NCBI RefSeq assembly: GCF_012927405.1
Contig: NZ_JABBGM010000009.1
Span: 1 to 64,000, forward strand
Origin: Novosphingobium olei
Lineage (GTDB): Bacteria > Pseudomonadota > Alphaproteobacteria > Sphingomonadales > Sphingomonadaceae
Direction: 5' to 3'
DNA: 64,000 nucleotides
Shown here piece by piece: positions 44,568 through 53,285 of the stretch. A program made the translations under genes and the position numbers. A model generated the notes under the pieces. The model was not told the origin of the DNA. It was given only the letters and a program-made list of their open reading frames with translations, and searched no databases. Position 1 is the stretch's first letter. Each line of letters begins with the position of its first letter.

Positions 44568-44680
44568 GCGCTTCCGAATTTCAGCTCATCCGTATTTTCC
44601 CAAAGGGCGGGTGTTTCCACGACGTGCGAAAATGCTCTAAGGGGCGCGGCATTCGCCCTGCGTGAAAGGACGCCTTGCGC

Positions 44681-44974
44681 ATGCTGCTCTACACTCTCGT
44701 CCAGATGATCGATTATCTGGTCAACATCGTCAGCATGGTGGTGATCGTGCAGTTCGTGCTCGGCCTGCTGATCGCCTTCAATGTCGTCAACATGCAGAAC
44801 AACGCGGTTGCGGCGATCTGGAAGGCGCTCAACGCCATTCTAGAACCGCTGCTCGCCCCCATCCGCCGCATGATGCCCGATACCGGGCAGATCGACTTTT
44901 CGCCGATGGTGCTGATCGTCCTGCTGAACCTGCTGTCGATCCTGCTCCGTGGCATCGCCGCGTCGGGCTACTGA
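44681..44974 (+). CDS. yggT: YggT-family membrane protein
   Basis: A 97-aa inner-membrane protein with two hydrophobic hairpins (residues ~5-30 and ~70-95) and the family's central [15 protein letters not shown] motif. YggT proteins are linked to osmotic or envelope stress and, in Gram-positives, to cell-division-site factors (YlmG). A TTG at 44675 is an alternative start; ATG 44681 is favoured because family members begin MLLYT. AAAGGA lies ten bases upstream. folD follows 16 bases later, so the two are probably co-transcribed. Confidence 0.92.
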   Translation: MLLYTLVQMIDYLVNIVSMVVIVQFVLGLLIAFNVVNMQNNAVAAIWKALNAILEPLLAPIRRMMPDTGQIDFSPMVLIVLLNLLSILLRGIAASGY

Positions 44975-44990
44975 TACAGGAACGAAATCC

Positions 44991-45884
44991 ATGACCGCTG
45001 CCGTCATCGACGGAAAGGCTTTTGCGGCCACCCTGCGCGCCCGCGTCGGCGAGCTTGCCCGTGCGTTCGAGCAGAAGGCCGGCCGCAAGGCAGGCCTCGC
45101 CGTGGTGCTGGTGGGCGAGGATCCCGCAAGCCAGGTCTATGTCCGTTCCAAGGGCAAGAGCGCGCTCGAGGCCGGCATGGCGAGCTTCGAGCACAAGCTG
45201 CCGGCAGACACCGCCGAGGCCGACCTGCTGGCGCTCGTCGAACAGCTCAATGCCGATGCCGCGGTCGATGGCATTCTCGTGCAGCTGCCGCTGCCGCCGC
45301 ACATCGACGAGCAGAAGGTGATCGCGGCGATCGCGCCGGACAAGGATGTCGACGGCTTCCACGTGATCAACGCCGGGCGCCTTGCGGTGGGCCAGCCCGG
45401 CTACGTGCCGTGCACGCCGCTCGGCTGCCTGATGCTGCTCAAGGACAAGCTGGGCGATCTCTCCGGGCTCGATGCCGTGGTCATCGGCCGTTCGAACATC
45501 GTCGGCAAGCCGATGGCGCAGCTGCTGCTCGCCGAAAGCTGCACGGTGACGATCGCGCACAGCCGGACCAAGGACCTGTCCAGCGTTGTGCGCCGCGCCG
45601 ATATTGTCGTGGCGGCGGTGGGCCGGCCCGAGATGGTGAAGGCTGACTGGATCAAGCCCGGCGCCACCGTAATCGACGTCGGCATCAACCGCGTTCCAGC
45701 GGCCGAGGAAGGCAAGACCCGCCTGGTCGGCGATGTCGATTATCACGGCGTTGCCGAAGTCGCCGGCGCGATCACGCCGGTGCCGGGCGGCGTGGGGCCG
45801 ATGACCATCGCCGTCCTGCTGCGCAACGCGCTCGTCGCGGCCTATCGCCACGAAGGCATCGAACTCGCCGCCGACGCGATCTGA
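44991..45884 (+). CDS. folD: Bifunctional methylene-THF dehydrogenase/methenyl-THF cyclohydrolase
   Basis: A 297-aa cytosolic enzyme interconverting 5,10-methylene-THF and 10-formyl-THF with NADP(H). Diagnostic strings are [17 protein letters not shown] (with the catalytic Lys and Tyr), [30 protein letters not shown], the [17 protein letters not shown] nucleotide site and [18 protein letters not shown]. Full length. ATG 44991 is preceded by GGAACGAA; the frame's earlier TTG-type start in yggT is not used. Together with the neighbouring yggT this arrangement is ordinary for sphingomonads. Confidence 0.97.
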   Translation: MTAAVIDGKAFAATLRARVGELARAFEQKAGRKAGLAVVLVGEDPASQVYVRSKGKSALEAGMASFEHKLPADTAEADLLALVEQLNADAAVDGILVQLPLPPHIDEQKVIAAIAPDKDVDGFHVINAGRLAVGQPGYVPCTPLGCLMLLKDKLGDLSGLDAVVIGRSNIVGKPMAQLLLAESCTVTIAHSRTKDLSSVVRRADIVVAAVGRPEMVKADWIKPGATVIDVGINRVPAAEEGKTRLVGDVDYHGVAEVAGAITPVPGGVGPMTIAVLLRNALVAAYRHEGIELAADAI

Positions 45885-45955
45885 GCCGCAGAAGGGCGCT
45901 GGCGCCGGCGAAGCAGGGGTGGGCAGCGCGGTTCCTTTCGGTTAGGTTCCAGGCC

Positions 45956-46747
45956 ATGAAGCGCCTGATCCCGCTCGCCATTCCGGCCCTCCTGCTCGTC
46001 CTTGCCGTTGCCGGTCCCGCCGATGCGCAGCGCCCTCCGCGCGGGATGATGCGGCCGCTTGCCAATCCGAGCGCGCTGATCGCGGCGGACATCGCCTTTT
46101 CGCGCCTTGCGCAGGACAAGGGCAAGGCGAAGGCCTTCGCAGAGACTGCGACCAAGGAGGCCGAGATGTTCGGGCCGCAGCGCGTTCCTGTCGCCGAATG
46201 GCTCAAGCGCAACGACGATGGTGCCGCGCTCAAGTGGCAGCCGCACGGCGCCTGGATCAGCTGCGACGGCAGCGCGGGGGTGACGCGCGGCGCGTGGCAG
46301 TCGAACACCGCCAGTGGCTGGTACACCACCATCTGGCAGCAGCAGAAGAAGGGCGATTACAAGTGGGCGCTTGATCAGGGCAGCGCCACCGCAAAGCCGG
46401 TTGAGGCGCCCGATTTCCTTGAAGGCCGCATTGCCGACTGCCCCGCGCGGTCTGCTCCGCCGGGCGCCGGCGCCATCCCCGGTGGCGAGGGTCCGCCGCG
46501 CGGCAAGCGCCCGCCGCCGGGCGATGGCAAGGATGTGCCCCTGCCGCCGCTGGCCGGCCCGATCCCCGCGCTGTCGGCGGCTGCTGGCGCGGATGCCAAG
46601 GACGGCCGGTCGCGCGATGGTACGCTCGCCTGGCGGTCCGTCGTGCTGCCGGACGGCGCGCGCGACTTTACCGTGTGGTTGTGGAAGGATGGGGCGATGA
46701 CGCCGGTCATCCAGACCCATGCCGATGCGGCCAAGGCGGCGGGCTGA
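45956..46747 (+). CDS. Secreted protein of unknown function with proline-rich linker
   Basis: I do not recognise a named domain in this 263-aa protein. It has a clear signal peptide (IPLAIPALLLVLAVAGPADA), a first domain (residues ~30-165) with SALIAADIAFSRLAQDKGKAKAF and CDGSAGVTRGAWQ...WYTTIWQQQKKGDYKW, a Pro/Gly-rich linker (~170-205) and a short C-terminal strand region (RSVVLPDGARDFTVWLWKDG). The two Cys residues in the first domain could form a disulfide. Codon use is like its neighbours. It precedes marC by only four bases, so the pair are likely co-transcribed. Confidence 0.72.
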   Translation: MKRLIPLAIPALLLVLAVAGPADAQRPPRGMMRPLANPSALIAADIAFSRLAQDKGKAKAFAETATKEAEMFGPQRVPVAEWLKRNDDGAALKWQPHGAWISCDGSAGVTRGAWQSNTASGWYTTIWQQQKKGDYKWALDQGSATAKPVEAPDFLEGRIADCPARSAPPGAGAIPGGEGPPRGKRPPPGDGKDVPLPPLAGPIPALSAAAGADAKDGRSRDGTLAWRSVVLPDGARDFTVWLWKDGAMTPVIQTHADAAKAAG

Positions 46748-46751
46748 CGCG

Positions 46752-47372
46752 ATGCTCCAGCTGTTCGTCTCGGCCTTCGTCACGCTGTTCGTGGTGATCG
46801 ATCCACCCGGCTGCGCCCCGATCTACGCCGGGCTCACCGCCAATGCGAGCGCGCGCCAGGCGTTCTCGATGGCCCTGCGCGCCTGCCTGATCGCCACGGG
46901 CATCCTGCTCGTGTTCGCGTTGTTTGGAGAGGATCTGCTCGGCGCGCTGCATATCGAGCTCGACAGCTTCCGCATCGCGGGCGGCATCATGCTATTCCTG
47001 ATCGCGCTCGACATGGTGTTCGAAAAGCGCACCGAACGCCGTGAGGAGCGGGCCGAAAAGGTGCGCACCGCCCAGCCCCATGTCGAGGACGTGTCGGTGT
47101 TTCCGATGGCCATGCCGATGCTGGCCGGGCCCGGCTCCATCGCCTCGGTCATGCTGCTGACCGCGCGCGCCAAGGGCATCGAGGAAACCGGCGTGATCCT
47201 CGCCGCGCTGGCGCTGGTCATGGTGCTGAGCTTCCTGGCGCTGGTGGCCGCGCGCCCGATCATCCGCGTGCTCGGCGCGCAGGTGGAGGCGGTGGTGACG
47301 CGCCTGCTGGGCGTTCTGCTGGCAGCGCTTGCAGCGCAATTCGTGATCGACGGCATCCAGGCCCAGTTCTGA
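46752..47372 (+). CDS. MarC-family membrane protein
   Basis: A 206-aa inner-membrane protein with six helices of the MarC/SnatA/YchE family. Marks: FVVIDPPGCAPIYAGLT in the first re-entrant loop (family NPxGxxP motif, here DPPGCAP), FRIAGGIMLFLIALDMV, and PMAMPMLAGPGSIASVMLL (the P-x-x-x-P-x-x-x-GPG motif). One member, SnatA, transports small neutral amino acids; MarC itself proved unrelated to antibiotic resistance, so the role here is open. It starts four bases after the secreted-protein gene. Confidence 0.9.
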   Translation: MLQLFVSAFVTLFVVIDPPGCAPIYAGLTANASARQAFSMALRACLIATGILLVFALFGEDLLGALHIELDSFRIAGGIMLFLIALDMVFEKRTERREERAEKVRTAQPHVEDVSVFPMAMPMLAGPGSIASVMLLTARAKGIEETGVILAALALVMVLSFLALVAARPIIRVLGAQVEAVVTRLLGVLLAALAAQFVIDGIQAQF

Positions 47373-47465
47373 GCCACGCCGGCAGGTTGTCCCGTAACGG
47401 TGCAGCGCGCGGTCGGGCGCGGGAACCGGGATGACGGTTCGACCATTTGGCGATACCCCGGGGCA

Positions 47466-48473
47466 ATGCACCGGATACTTGCCATGCTGAGCCAGATCGA
47501 ATCCCGGATGAGCCGCCACCGCGCCGCGCGCGTGCAGCTGATGCTCCTTGGTGTCGCCATGCTTCTGGCGATCCCGGCGGGCGCGGTCTTCGCGCAGGCC
47601 GGGATGACGCCCTACACCCTCGTCGAAAGCGGCCAGCGCTTTGGAACGCTGCAGCAGGCGGTCAATGCCGTCGGCGAAGGGTCGGGCACCATCTCGATCG
47701 CGCCGGGCGCCTGGCGGGATTGCGCGGTGCAGACCACCGGCGACGTTGCGTACATCGCCGAAGTCCCGGGCAAGGTCGCCTTCGACGGGCAGACCTGCGA
47801 AGGCAAGGCGGCGCTGGTCATGCGCGGGCGTTCGATGCGCGTGGAAGGCGTAACCTTCCAGAACCTGCGCGTGCCCGAAGGCAATGGCGCGGGCATCCGG
47901 CTCGAACACGGCAACCTTACCGTGCGGCAGGCCTGGTTCCGCGACAGCGAGGAGGGCATTCTCTCCGCCGAGGACCCCACGGGCACCGTGCTGATCGAAA
48001 AGTCCACGTTTTCGCGCCTTGGCCGCTGCGACCGGGGCCTGTCGTGCGCGCACTCGGTCTATTTCGCCAATTACGGCAATGTCGTGATCCGCCGCAGCCG
48101 CTTCGAGGAGGGCCGCGGGGGCCACTACGTCAAGAGCCATGCGGCGCGGATCGAGGTGGTCGATTCGAGCTTCGACGACAGCCGGGGCAAGACGACCAAC
48201 TACATGATCGACCTGTCGGTCGGCGCGACCGGCCTCATTACCGGCAACTGGTTCGTGCAGGGCAAGGACAAGGAAAACTACAGCGCCTTCATCGCCAACG
48301 GCGCCGAAGGGCATAACCATTCCGCCGCCGGGCTGACGATCAAGGACAACGTCGCGCGCCTCGCCCCCGGTGTAGATCGCAACACTGTGTTTTTCGCAGA
48401 CTGGACCGGCGATGCCACCAAGCTTGGCGCAAATACGCTGGGGCCGGGCCTTAAGCCCTTCGAAAAGCGCTGA
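47466..48473 (+). CDS. Secreted right-handed beta-helix protein
   Basis: A 335-aa exported protein: signal peptide near residues 20-45 (VQLMLLGVAMLLAIPAGAVFAQ) and then a parallel beta-helix of about ten coils, seen in repeated Val-x-Ile/Gly-Asn-x-x spacing (RVEGVTFQNLRV, NLTVRQAWFRD, GTVLIEKSTFSRL, NVVIRRSRFEEG, RIEVVDSSFDDS, LITGNWFVQG). Such folds occur in polysaccharide lyases, epimerases and adhesins; no lyase catalytic set is recognisable. Two Cys pairs lie in the early coils. ATG 47466 was chosen because the signal peptide follows; the frame is open earlier. Sugar-polymer binding or processing is a guess. Confidence 0.82.
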   Translation: MHRILAMLSQIESRMSRHRAARVQLMLLGVAMLLAIPAGAVFAQAGMTPYTLVESGQRFGTLQQAVNAVGEGSGTISIAPGAWRDCAVQTTGDVAYIAEVPGKVAFDGQTCEGKAALVMRGRSMRVEGVTFQNLRVPEGNGAGIRLEHGNLTVRQAWFRDSEEGILSAEDPTGTVLIEKSTFSRLGRCDRGLSCAHSVYFANYGNVVIRRSRFEEGRGGHYVKSHAARIEVVDSSFDDSRGKTTNYMIDLSVGATGLITGNWFVQGKDKENYSAFIANGAEGHNHSAAGLTIKDNVARLAPGVDRNTVFFADWTGDATKLGANTLGPGLKPFEKR

Positions 48474-48513
48474 TCGGCTTGGCCTTTTGCGGCATCGTGC
48501 CTAGATTGACCGT

Positions 48514-48849
48514 GTGACCCGTCGCCGTCCCTTCCGCCTGTGGGCCATTCTGCTGGTCCTCGTCGTTGCGCTGCAGGCGCTGGCGCCGATGGGTGGTGGC
48601 CTGTCGCTGCGGTCGGGCTCTGCTTTCAGTGCCGACACGGTCGAGGTTGCGGTAGCGCCTGCGCGGCGGGTGGCAGAGGCTGCCGTAGCCCCGTTGCCGG
48701 CGCCCCTGCCGACTGTCGCGGCACTGGTGATTCCGCTTTCTCTCATGCTCGTCGCGACCTGGCGTCCCAAGCCCCGGCAGACCGCGCCCCCGCGTCTTGA
48801 TCCAGCCTTTCCGCAAAGGCTCGAACCCCGCGCACCGCCTCGCCCCTGA
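48514..48849 (+). CDS. Small membrane protein, hypothetical
   Basis: A 111-aa frame starting with GTG. Residues ~9-25 and ~70-85 are hydrophobic, with an Ala/Val/Pro-rich stretch between and a basic, proline-rich tail (WRPKPRQTAPPRL). No homologous family comes to mind. Codon preference is consistent with coding, but the composition is simple, so I hold this as probable rather than certain. It sits between the beta-helix gene and another short gene in the same direction. Confidence 0.45.
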   Translation: MTRRRPFRLWAILLVLVVALQALAPMGGGLSLRSGSAFSADTVEVAVAPARRVAEAAVAPLPAPLPTVAALVIPLSLMLVATWRPKPRQTAPPRLDPAFPQRLEPRAPPRP

Positions 48850-48909
48850 ACGATCCCGACTGCACCCTTCGCGGGGTGCCCCATGGACGTCTTTCAGGAT
48901 ACGAGACCG

Positions 48910-49209
48910 ATGAACGAACTGAATTCGAGCGCGATCGCGCTTGCCCGGCGCGCCCATGTCGAGGCGTTGCTGGCCGCTTACCCCGATGTCACCCCCACGG
49001 AACACACGCTGCTGGTGAACTGGTTCCGCAAGGAGGCAAGCTCGCTGGACATCGGAATGGTTGCCAGCAACCCGGACATCGCGCGCGGCTATCGCCTGTT
49101 CCGCCAGCAGCATGTCGACCGCTTCACGCTGGCTGACCTGGGCAAGGGCCTGGCCTTTGCCAGCGCGATGATCGTGCTGTGCGGACTGATGCTGTTCCGC
49201 GCGTTCTGA
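48910..49209 (+). CDS. Small single-pass membrane protein, hypothetical
   Basis: A 99-aa protein with a soluble helical N-terminal part (MNELNSSAIALARRAHVEALLAAYPDVT, then HTLLVNWFRKEASSLDIGMVASNPDIARGY) and one C-terminal membrane helix (LAFASAMIVLCGLMLFRAF), so a tail-anchored protein facing the cytoplasm. I do not recognise it. An in-frame ATG at 48883 is possible; GAGACC precedes 48910. Codon use and charge pattern argue that it is real. A hairpin terminator follows at 49220-49248. Confidence 0.6.
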   Translation: MNELNSSAIALARRAHVEALLAAYPDVTPTEHTLLVNWFRKEASSLDIGMVASNPDIARGYRLFRQQHVDRFTLADLGKGLAFASAMIVLCGLMLFRAF

Positions 49210-49219
49210 GCGGGCCTTG

Positions 49220-49248
49220 GGGAGGGGCGCTTTCCTAGCGCCTCTCCC
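49220..49248. terminator. Bidirectional hairpin between convergent genes
   Basis: GGGAGGGGCGCT (49220-49231) pairs with AGCGCCTCTCCC (49237-49248) at 11 of 12 positions around a five-base loop. It directly abuts the ribA stop codon at 49249-49251 and lies 11 bases after the end of the short plus-strand gene, so it probably terminates both. Confidence 0.6.
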
Positions 49249-50316
49249 TCACTTCAGGATGTGGCCGGTCCGGTCGCGCTTGGTCGCGAGATAGCGCGCG
49301 TTATGGGGATTGGCGGGCAACTGGTGCGCCACGCGCTCGATCACGTCGACGCCGACGGCCTGCAGGGCTGCCACCTTGGCCGGGTTGTTGGTCATCAGCC
49401 GGACGCGCTCCACGCCGAGCAGTTCCAGCATGCGCGCCGCGACCGGGAAGTCGCGCGCTTCGCTCGGCAGGCCCAGCCGCTCGTTGGCGTCGACCGTGTC
49501 GAAGCCCTGGTCCTGCAGCTCATAGGCGCGCAGCTTGTTGATCAGACCGATCCCGCGCCCTTCCTGCCGCAGGTAGAGCAGCACGCCCCAGCCTTCGTTG
49601 TCGCGCGCTTCGGCGGCCATCGCGCGCAGCGCTGCATCGAGCTGCGGGCCGCAGTCGCACTTCAGGCTGCCAAGGATGTCTCCGGTCAGGCATTCGCTGT
49701 GCAGCCGAACCAGCGGCGCGCGATCGCCGCGCTGTTCGCCGATCACCAGCGCCACGTGTTCGCGCAAGTCGTCACGCGCGCGGAAGGCGACGATCTGTGC
49801 TTCTTCGCAGGCATCGACCGGAAGCCGTGCCCGAGCCTGGATGGTAAGGTTGAGCGGATCCTTGAACCCGGCAAGATCGGACGCGGACACTTCCGCCGCG
49901 ATTTCCGCGCCGCTGGAAAGTAGGAATGCGGGCAGGATGCCGGCAAGCCGCGCCATTTCCATCGCCGCGACGGCGGCCTCGCGGGCCTCTATGGCCTCGG
50001 CACGGAAGGGGCCGCGCAAGGGGTTGGCCAGATCGCGCGCCGGATCGGCAAGCGCCCGCGCGGTGTTGAGGCTGAAGGGTTCCGCGCCGTGGATGATCAC
50101 CGGTGCTTCGGGCACGGCCGCGTCACGCTGGTTGGCGAGCTTGAGCGTCGCCGCGCGCGCGGCGGAGATCAGCAGCCGTGCCGCGTAAAGCCCGGGTTGC
50201 GCAAATCCCGTCTCGGCCGGCAGCAGATCGAGCGCGCCGCCATCGCCGTGGACGCGGATGGCCCAGCCGTGGCGCAGCGCATCCAGCGCGCGGGCAACGG
50301 CGCGCGCCTCGTTCAA
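49249..50316 (-). CDS. ribA: GTP cyclohydrolase II with N-terminal extension
   Basis: A 355-aa enzyme that opens GTP to begin riboflavin synthesis. The catalytic core (about residues 160-340) has the zinc cysteines in HSECLTGDILGSLKCDCGPQ, the RQEGRGIGL substrate loop and TNNPAKVAAL. E. coli RibA has 196 residues; here ~150 extra residues precede the core (for example the VIIHGAEPFSLNT region) without the acidic residues expected of a working DHBP synthase domain. The start is TTG at 50316, overlapping the xthA stop codon (TTGA) with GGAG seven bases before it. The frame's far upstream opening runs through xthA and is not used. Confidence 0.92.
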   Translation of the reverse strand: MNEARAVARALDALRHGWAIRVHGDGGALDLLPAETGFAQPGLYAARLLISAARAATLKLANQRDAAVPEAPVIIHGAEPFSLNTARALADPARDLANPLRGPFRAEAIEAREAAVAAMEMARLAGILPAFLLSSGAEIAAEVSASDLAGFKDPLNLTIQARARLPVDACEEAQIVAFRARDDLREHVALVIGEQRGDRAPLVRLHSECLTGDILGSLKCDCGPQLDAALRAMAAEARDNEGWGVLLYLRQEGRGIGLINKLRAYELQDQGFDTVDANERLGLPSEARDFPVAARMLELLGVERVRLMTNNPAKVAALQAVGVDVIERVAHQLPANPHNARYLATKRDRTGHILK

Positions 50317-51104
50317 AGCGACAGCTCCGTCACCAGTGGCACGTGGTCCGAAGGCTGGTCCCAGCGGCGCGTCTCCTCGACGAAGCGGTGCGAAAGCGAC
50401 TGTGCCGCCACGTCCGGCGAGGCCCACATGTGGTCCAGCCGCCGGCCCTGGTCCTTCTGCCGCCAGTACGAACGGTACGACCACCACGAATAGTTTCGCT
50501 CCGGCGCCGGGATATGCTTGCGGCCGAGATCGACCCAGCCGTGCGCATCGGCGAAGCGCTGCAACGTCTCTACCTCCAGCGGAGTGTGGCTGACGACCTT
50601 GAGCAGCGCCTTGTGGTCGTAGACGTCGCTTTCCAGCGGCGCGATGTTGAAATCGCCGACGATCAGCGTCGGCTTGTCGAGCTTGTCCGCCCAGCGGGTC
50701 ATGCGTTCGAGGAAATCGAGCTTCTGCCCGAACTTGGCATTCACCGTGCGGTCCGGGATGTCGCCGCCCGCCGGGATGTAGACATTCTCGAGGATCAGGC
50801 CCTGGCCCGGCCCGATCAGCTCTACGCCGACGTGGCGCGCCTCGCCATTGTCCTGCCAGTCGTGCCGGCCGATCTCGCGAAAGGGGATGCGGCTGACCGT
50901 GGCGACGCCGTGGTAGCCCTTCTGCCCGTGCACCGCGCGATGCGTGTAGCCGAGCCTTTCGAACACATCGTGGGGGAAGAGCGATTCGGCGGTCTTGATT
51001 TCCTGCAGGCAGAGGACGTCGGGCGCTTCCTGAGTCAGGAAGCGTTCGACCTGATCGGCGCGAAGGCGGACCGAATTGATGTTCCAAGTGGCGATGGAGA
51101 TCAT
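50313..51104 (-). CDS. xthA: Exodeoxyribonuclease III
   Basis: A 263-aa DNA-repair enzyme acting as AP endonuclease and 3'-5' exonuclease in the cytoplasm. Motifs of the EEP family are complete: ATWNINSVRLR (Asn), DVLCLQEIKT (metal-binding Glu), NVYIPAGGD (Tyr), VGDFNIAPLESDVYD (catalytic Asp and Asn) and QPSDHVPLV (Asp-His pair). The initiating ATG is at 51104; ribA starts inside its stop codon, so the two are co-translated. A terminator hairpin at 51171-51203 isolates it from lolA upstream. Confidence 0.95.
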   Translation of the reverse strand: MISIATWNINSVRLRADQVERFLTQEAPDVLCLQEIKTAESLFPHDVFERLGYTHRAVHGQKGYHGVATVSRIPFREIGRHDWQDNGEARHVGVELIGPGQGLILENVYIPAGGDIPDRTVNAKFGQKLDFLERMTRWADKLDKPTLIVGDFNIAPLESDVYDHKALLKVVSHTPLEVETLQRFADAHGWVDLGRKHIPAPERNYSWWSYRSYWRQKDQGRRLDHMWASPDVAAQSLSHRFVEETRRWDQPSDHVPLVTELSL

Positions 51105-51170
51105 GCGCGCGGCTTTAGGGGGGATGCTCGGCGCGCGTCAAATCGGAACGGTATCGCGCCCCAAAAGGAA

Positions 51171-51203
51171 AACCCTCGTCCCGGGGGCATTGGGACGAGG
51201 GTT
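51171..51203 (-). terminator. Intrinsic terminator on the minus strand
   Basis: AACCCTCGTCCC (51171-51182) pairs perfectly with GGGACGAGGGTT (51192-51203), a 12-bp stem with a nine-base loop. Read on the minus strand the stem is followed by TTTTCCTTTT, a good U-tract, so it ends transcription arriving from the lolA side. The strength of this signal, almost 200 bases after the lolA stop, hints at a longer 3' RNA or an independent small RNA. Confidence 0.75.
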
Positions 51204-51310
51204 CCATGTGCGTTCGTCACGCGGTGACAAGCGGCTGGATGGAGGCCAGGCAACAGGGGGGAAACCCGCCTCGACCGTCTTGTCGAGGACCCTTCTAGGC
51301 GGGCCCCGCT
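51171..51310 (-). ncRNA. Candidate small RNA or 3'-UTR RNA between lolA and xthA
   Basis: On the minus strand this stretch holds, in order, an alternative pair of stems (51297-51303 or 51282-51288 pairing with 51265-51275: AGGCGGG/CCCGCCT or GTCGAGG/CCTCGAC), an unpaired C-rich tract around 51253-51265, a small hairpin GTCAC/GTGAC (51216-51228) and the intrinsic terminator at 51171-51203. No protein frame fits. The pattern of stem, C-rich single strand and U-tract terminator is that of a bacterial sRNA. The 5' end is guessed; processing from the lolA mRNA is equally possible. Confidence 0.4.
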
Positions 51311-51399
51311 TGCTGGGGGATGAACGTAAACGTCAGGAAATTCGCAAGTTGTCGCAGATCAGCGGCAACCCAACCCGGGATGGCGACGAATCGCCGGAA

Positions 51400-52056
51400 T
51401 CAGTGGCGAACTTGCGGGCGGGGATCGTTCCAGCGGAAAGTGCTGTCCGGCACGGCGATGCCGTACTGCTGGTTCGACAGGCGCACGGTGGTGCGCTTGG
51501 CCTGTGAATCGAGCGCGATCCACGAATCGAGCTGCCATCCGCCCGGCGCACCCGCATTGCGGGTCATCACCAGCGTGATCGTGCCGTATTCGGGATGCTT
51601 GGGGTCCTTCACCGTCACGCTCAGCACATCGGGGTGCGACGTGGGGTTGAGCGTGGCGAACCGGGCCACGTCCTTGTTCGGATCGAGCAGGGCGCCCAGC
51701 GGGCTGTTGCGGATCGGCCAGCGTTGCACCTGCCGAACCTCGTAGTCGATCATGGTAAGCGCGCTGCCGTCCGACACGATCAGGAACGGCACGCCCTTCT
51801 GGTACTGGAAGCGGATGCGGCCGGGACGCTTGAGCGTCATCGTGCCCGAAATGCTCTGGCCGCCGCGGTCGGTCTGGACGAAGTCGGCACGCATCGTGCC
51901 AATCGCGCGCAAGGCGCCGACCGCCTGGTCGATCTGCGGGCTACGCGCGGCTTGCGCCAGCGCAGGGGTGGACAACGCAGAAAGGCCCGTGGCCGAAAGG
52001 GCCAGGGCCGTGCCGGCGAACGCCAGCGTGCGAAAGGATTTCAGGATCGTGTTCAT
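51400..52056 (-). CDS. lolA: Outer-membrane lipoprotein carrier protein LolA
   Basis: A 218-aa periplasmic chaperone that ferries lipoproteins from the inner-membrane LolCDE complex to the outer membrane. After a signal peptide (LAFAGTALALSATGLSALSTPALAQA) the single LolA domain shows IGTMRADFVQTDRGGQSISGTMTLKRPGRIRFQYQ-type segments (split here: FVQTDRGG, GTMTLKRPGRIRF) and LIVSDGSALTMIDYE, typical of the alphaproteobacterial form. Length is usual. ATG 52056 was chosen because the frame's upstream part precedes the signal peptide. It lies upstream of a candidate sRNA and terminator. Confidence 0.92.
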   Translation of the reverse strand: MNTILKSFRTLAFAGTALALSATGLSALSTPALAQAARSPQIDQAVGALRAIGTMRADFVQTDRGGQSISGTMTLKRPGRIRFQYQKGVPFLIVSDGSALTMIDYEVRQVQRWPIRNSPLGALLDPNKDVARFATLNPTSHPDVLSVTVKDPKHPEYGTITLVMTRNAGAPGGWQLDSWIALDSQAKRTTVRLSNQQYGIAVPDSTFRWNDPRPQVRH

Positions 52057-52188
52057 CGCCGCTCCTTGCAGTGCCGGCGTTGAACTCCCCCTTAACCCCA
52101 AGGTTCCTGAACAGTGGACCCCGGGGCGTGCGGGAAAGGTGCGGGGCGCGCGCGCAGTGAATGCGCAGTCGGCTGTCCCCGGCGCGCC

Positions 52189-52356
52189 TTACTTGATCTT
52201 GGCTTCCTTGAACTCGACGTGCTTGCGCACGACCGGGTCGTACTTGCGGAAGGTCATCTTCTCGGTCGTGTTGCGCGGGTTCTTCTTGGTCACGTAGAAG
52301 AAGCCGGTGTCGGCGGTCGAGACCAGACGGATCTTGACGGTGGTGGGCTTTGCCAT
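52189..52356 (-). CDS. rpmG: 50S ribosomal protein L33
   Basis: A 55-aa ribosomal protein of the large subunit: [51 protein letters not shown]. It lacks the CxxC pairs of the zinc form, so it is the zinc-independent bL33. L28 at 17349 is also the zinc-independent type. A GC-rich inverted repeat (GGCGGCG at 52380-52386 and CGCCGCC at 52396-52402) lies upstream and may be a leader hairpin. The start at 52407 offered by a longer frame does not match the family. Confidence 0.97.
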   Translation of the reverse strand: MAKPTTVKIRLVSTADTGFFYVTKKNPRNTTEKMTFRKYDPVVRKHVEFKEAKIK

Positions 52357-52441
52357 TGCTCGAAATCCTGAAACGAAAGCGGCGGCGCGTCGCCACGCCG
52401 CCTTCACAGGGCGCGGGCGTTGGGGGAGAATCGGGGGAAAG

Positions 52442-53221
52442 TCAAGGGGCGGGATAGGGGCAAAGCGGCTCGATCAGGCCGAACCGTTCCTTGCTTGGCG
52501 CCTCCTCCAGCGGCGCAAGCTCCAGCGGCTGTATCGGTAGCTGCGTGTCGGGCAGGCGATCCAGCAGGTCGCGGATCAACGTCAGGCGGCCGCGCCGCTG
52601 GTCGTTGAAGTCCACCAGCGTCCACGGCGCATGGGGCGTGTGCGTCGCCGCCAGCATCGCTTCGCGCGCCTTGGTATAGTCGTCGTAGTGCTTGCGCGCT
52701 TCCAGGTCGACCGGGGAGAGCTTCCAGCGCTTCATCGGATCGTCGCGCCGCTCGGCAAAGCGCTCCTCCTGCTCTTCCTGGTCGCAGCAGAGCCAGTACT
52801 TGAACAGCAGCAGGCCGTCCTCGGTCAGCAGCTTCTCGAAAACCGGGGCCTGCGACAGGAATGCGCGCACCTGCTCCTCGCTTGCGTACCCCATCACGCG
52901 CTCGACCCCGGCGCGGTTGTACCAGGAACGGTCGAACAGCACGATCTCGCCCGCGGCGGGCAGGTGGGGAACGTAGCGCTGGAAATACCATTGCCCCTGT
53001 TCGCGCTCGGTCGGCTTGGCGAGCGCGACGGTGCGCACCTGCCGTGGATTGAGCTTGGCCGACAGCGCGTTGATCACGCCGGTCTTGCCCGCGGTATCGC
53101 GCCCTTCCAGCAGGATCGCAATCCGCGCGCCCGTCCCTTGCGCCCAGCGCGCCATGGCGGACAGTTCCTCCTGAAGGTTTTCGAGAACGTCCTCATAGTC
53201 CTTGCGCTTCAGTTCGGTCAT
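52442..53221 (-). CDS. ppk2: Polyphosphate kinase 2
   Basis: A 259-aa PPK2-family kinase that transfers phosphate between polyphosphate and nucleotides, usually making GTP or ATP from polyP. Walker A is [10 protein letters not shown], the lid region has [12 protein letters not shown], Walker B is [19 protein letters not shown], followed by [17 protein letters not shown]. The layout is the short single-domain (class I-like) form. A longer frame to 53416 lacks homology; ATG 53221 gives the [10 protein letters not shown] start. It diverges from phhA with 64 bases between them. Confidence 0.94.
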   Translation of the reverse strand: MTELKRKDYEDVLENLQEELSAMARWAQGTGARIAILLEGRDTAGKTGVINALSAKLNPRQVRTVALAKPTEREQGQWYFQRYVPHLPAAGEIVLFDRSWYNRAGVERVMGYASEEQVRAFLSQAPVFEKLLTEDGLLLFKYWLCCDQEEQEERFAERRDDPMKRWKLSPVDLEARKHYDDYTKAREAMLAATHTPHAPWTLVDFNDQRRGRLTLIRDLLDRLPDTQLPIQPLELAPLEEAPSKERFGLIEPLCPYPAP

Positions 53222-53285
53222 GGCAGCCCTTCGTGATACGGGAAGCCCTGTTTGCACCAATCGCGTTCCGGTGTAAAAAGTTGCG

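Noticed and set aside
53222-53285. EcfG-like GGAAC on the minus strand before ppk2
   Set aside because: GGAAC is present but no GTT-type -10 occurs at 16 or 17 bases; the nearest (GCTT) is 18 bases away with two mismatches.
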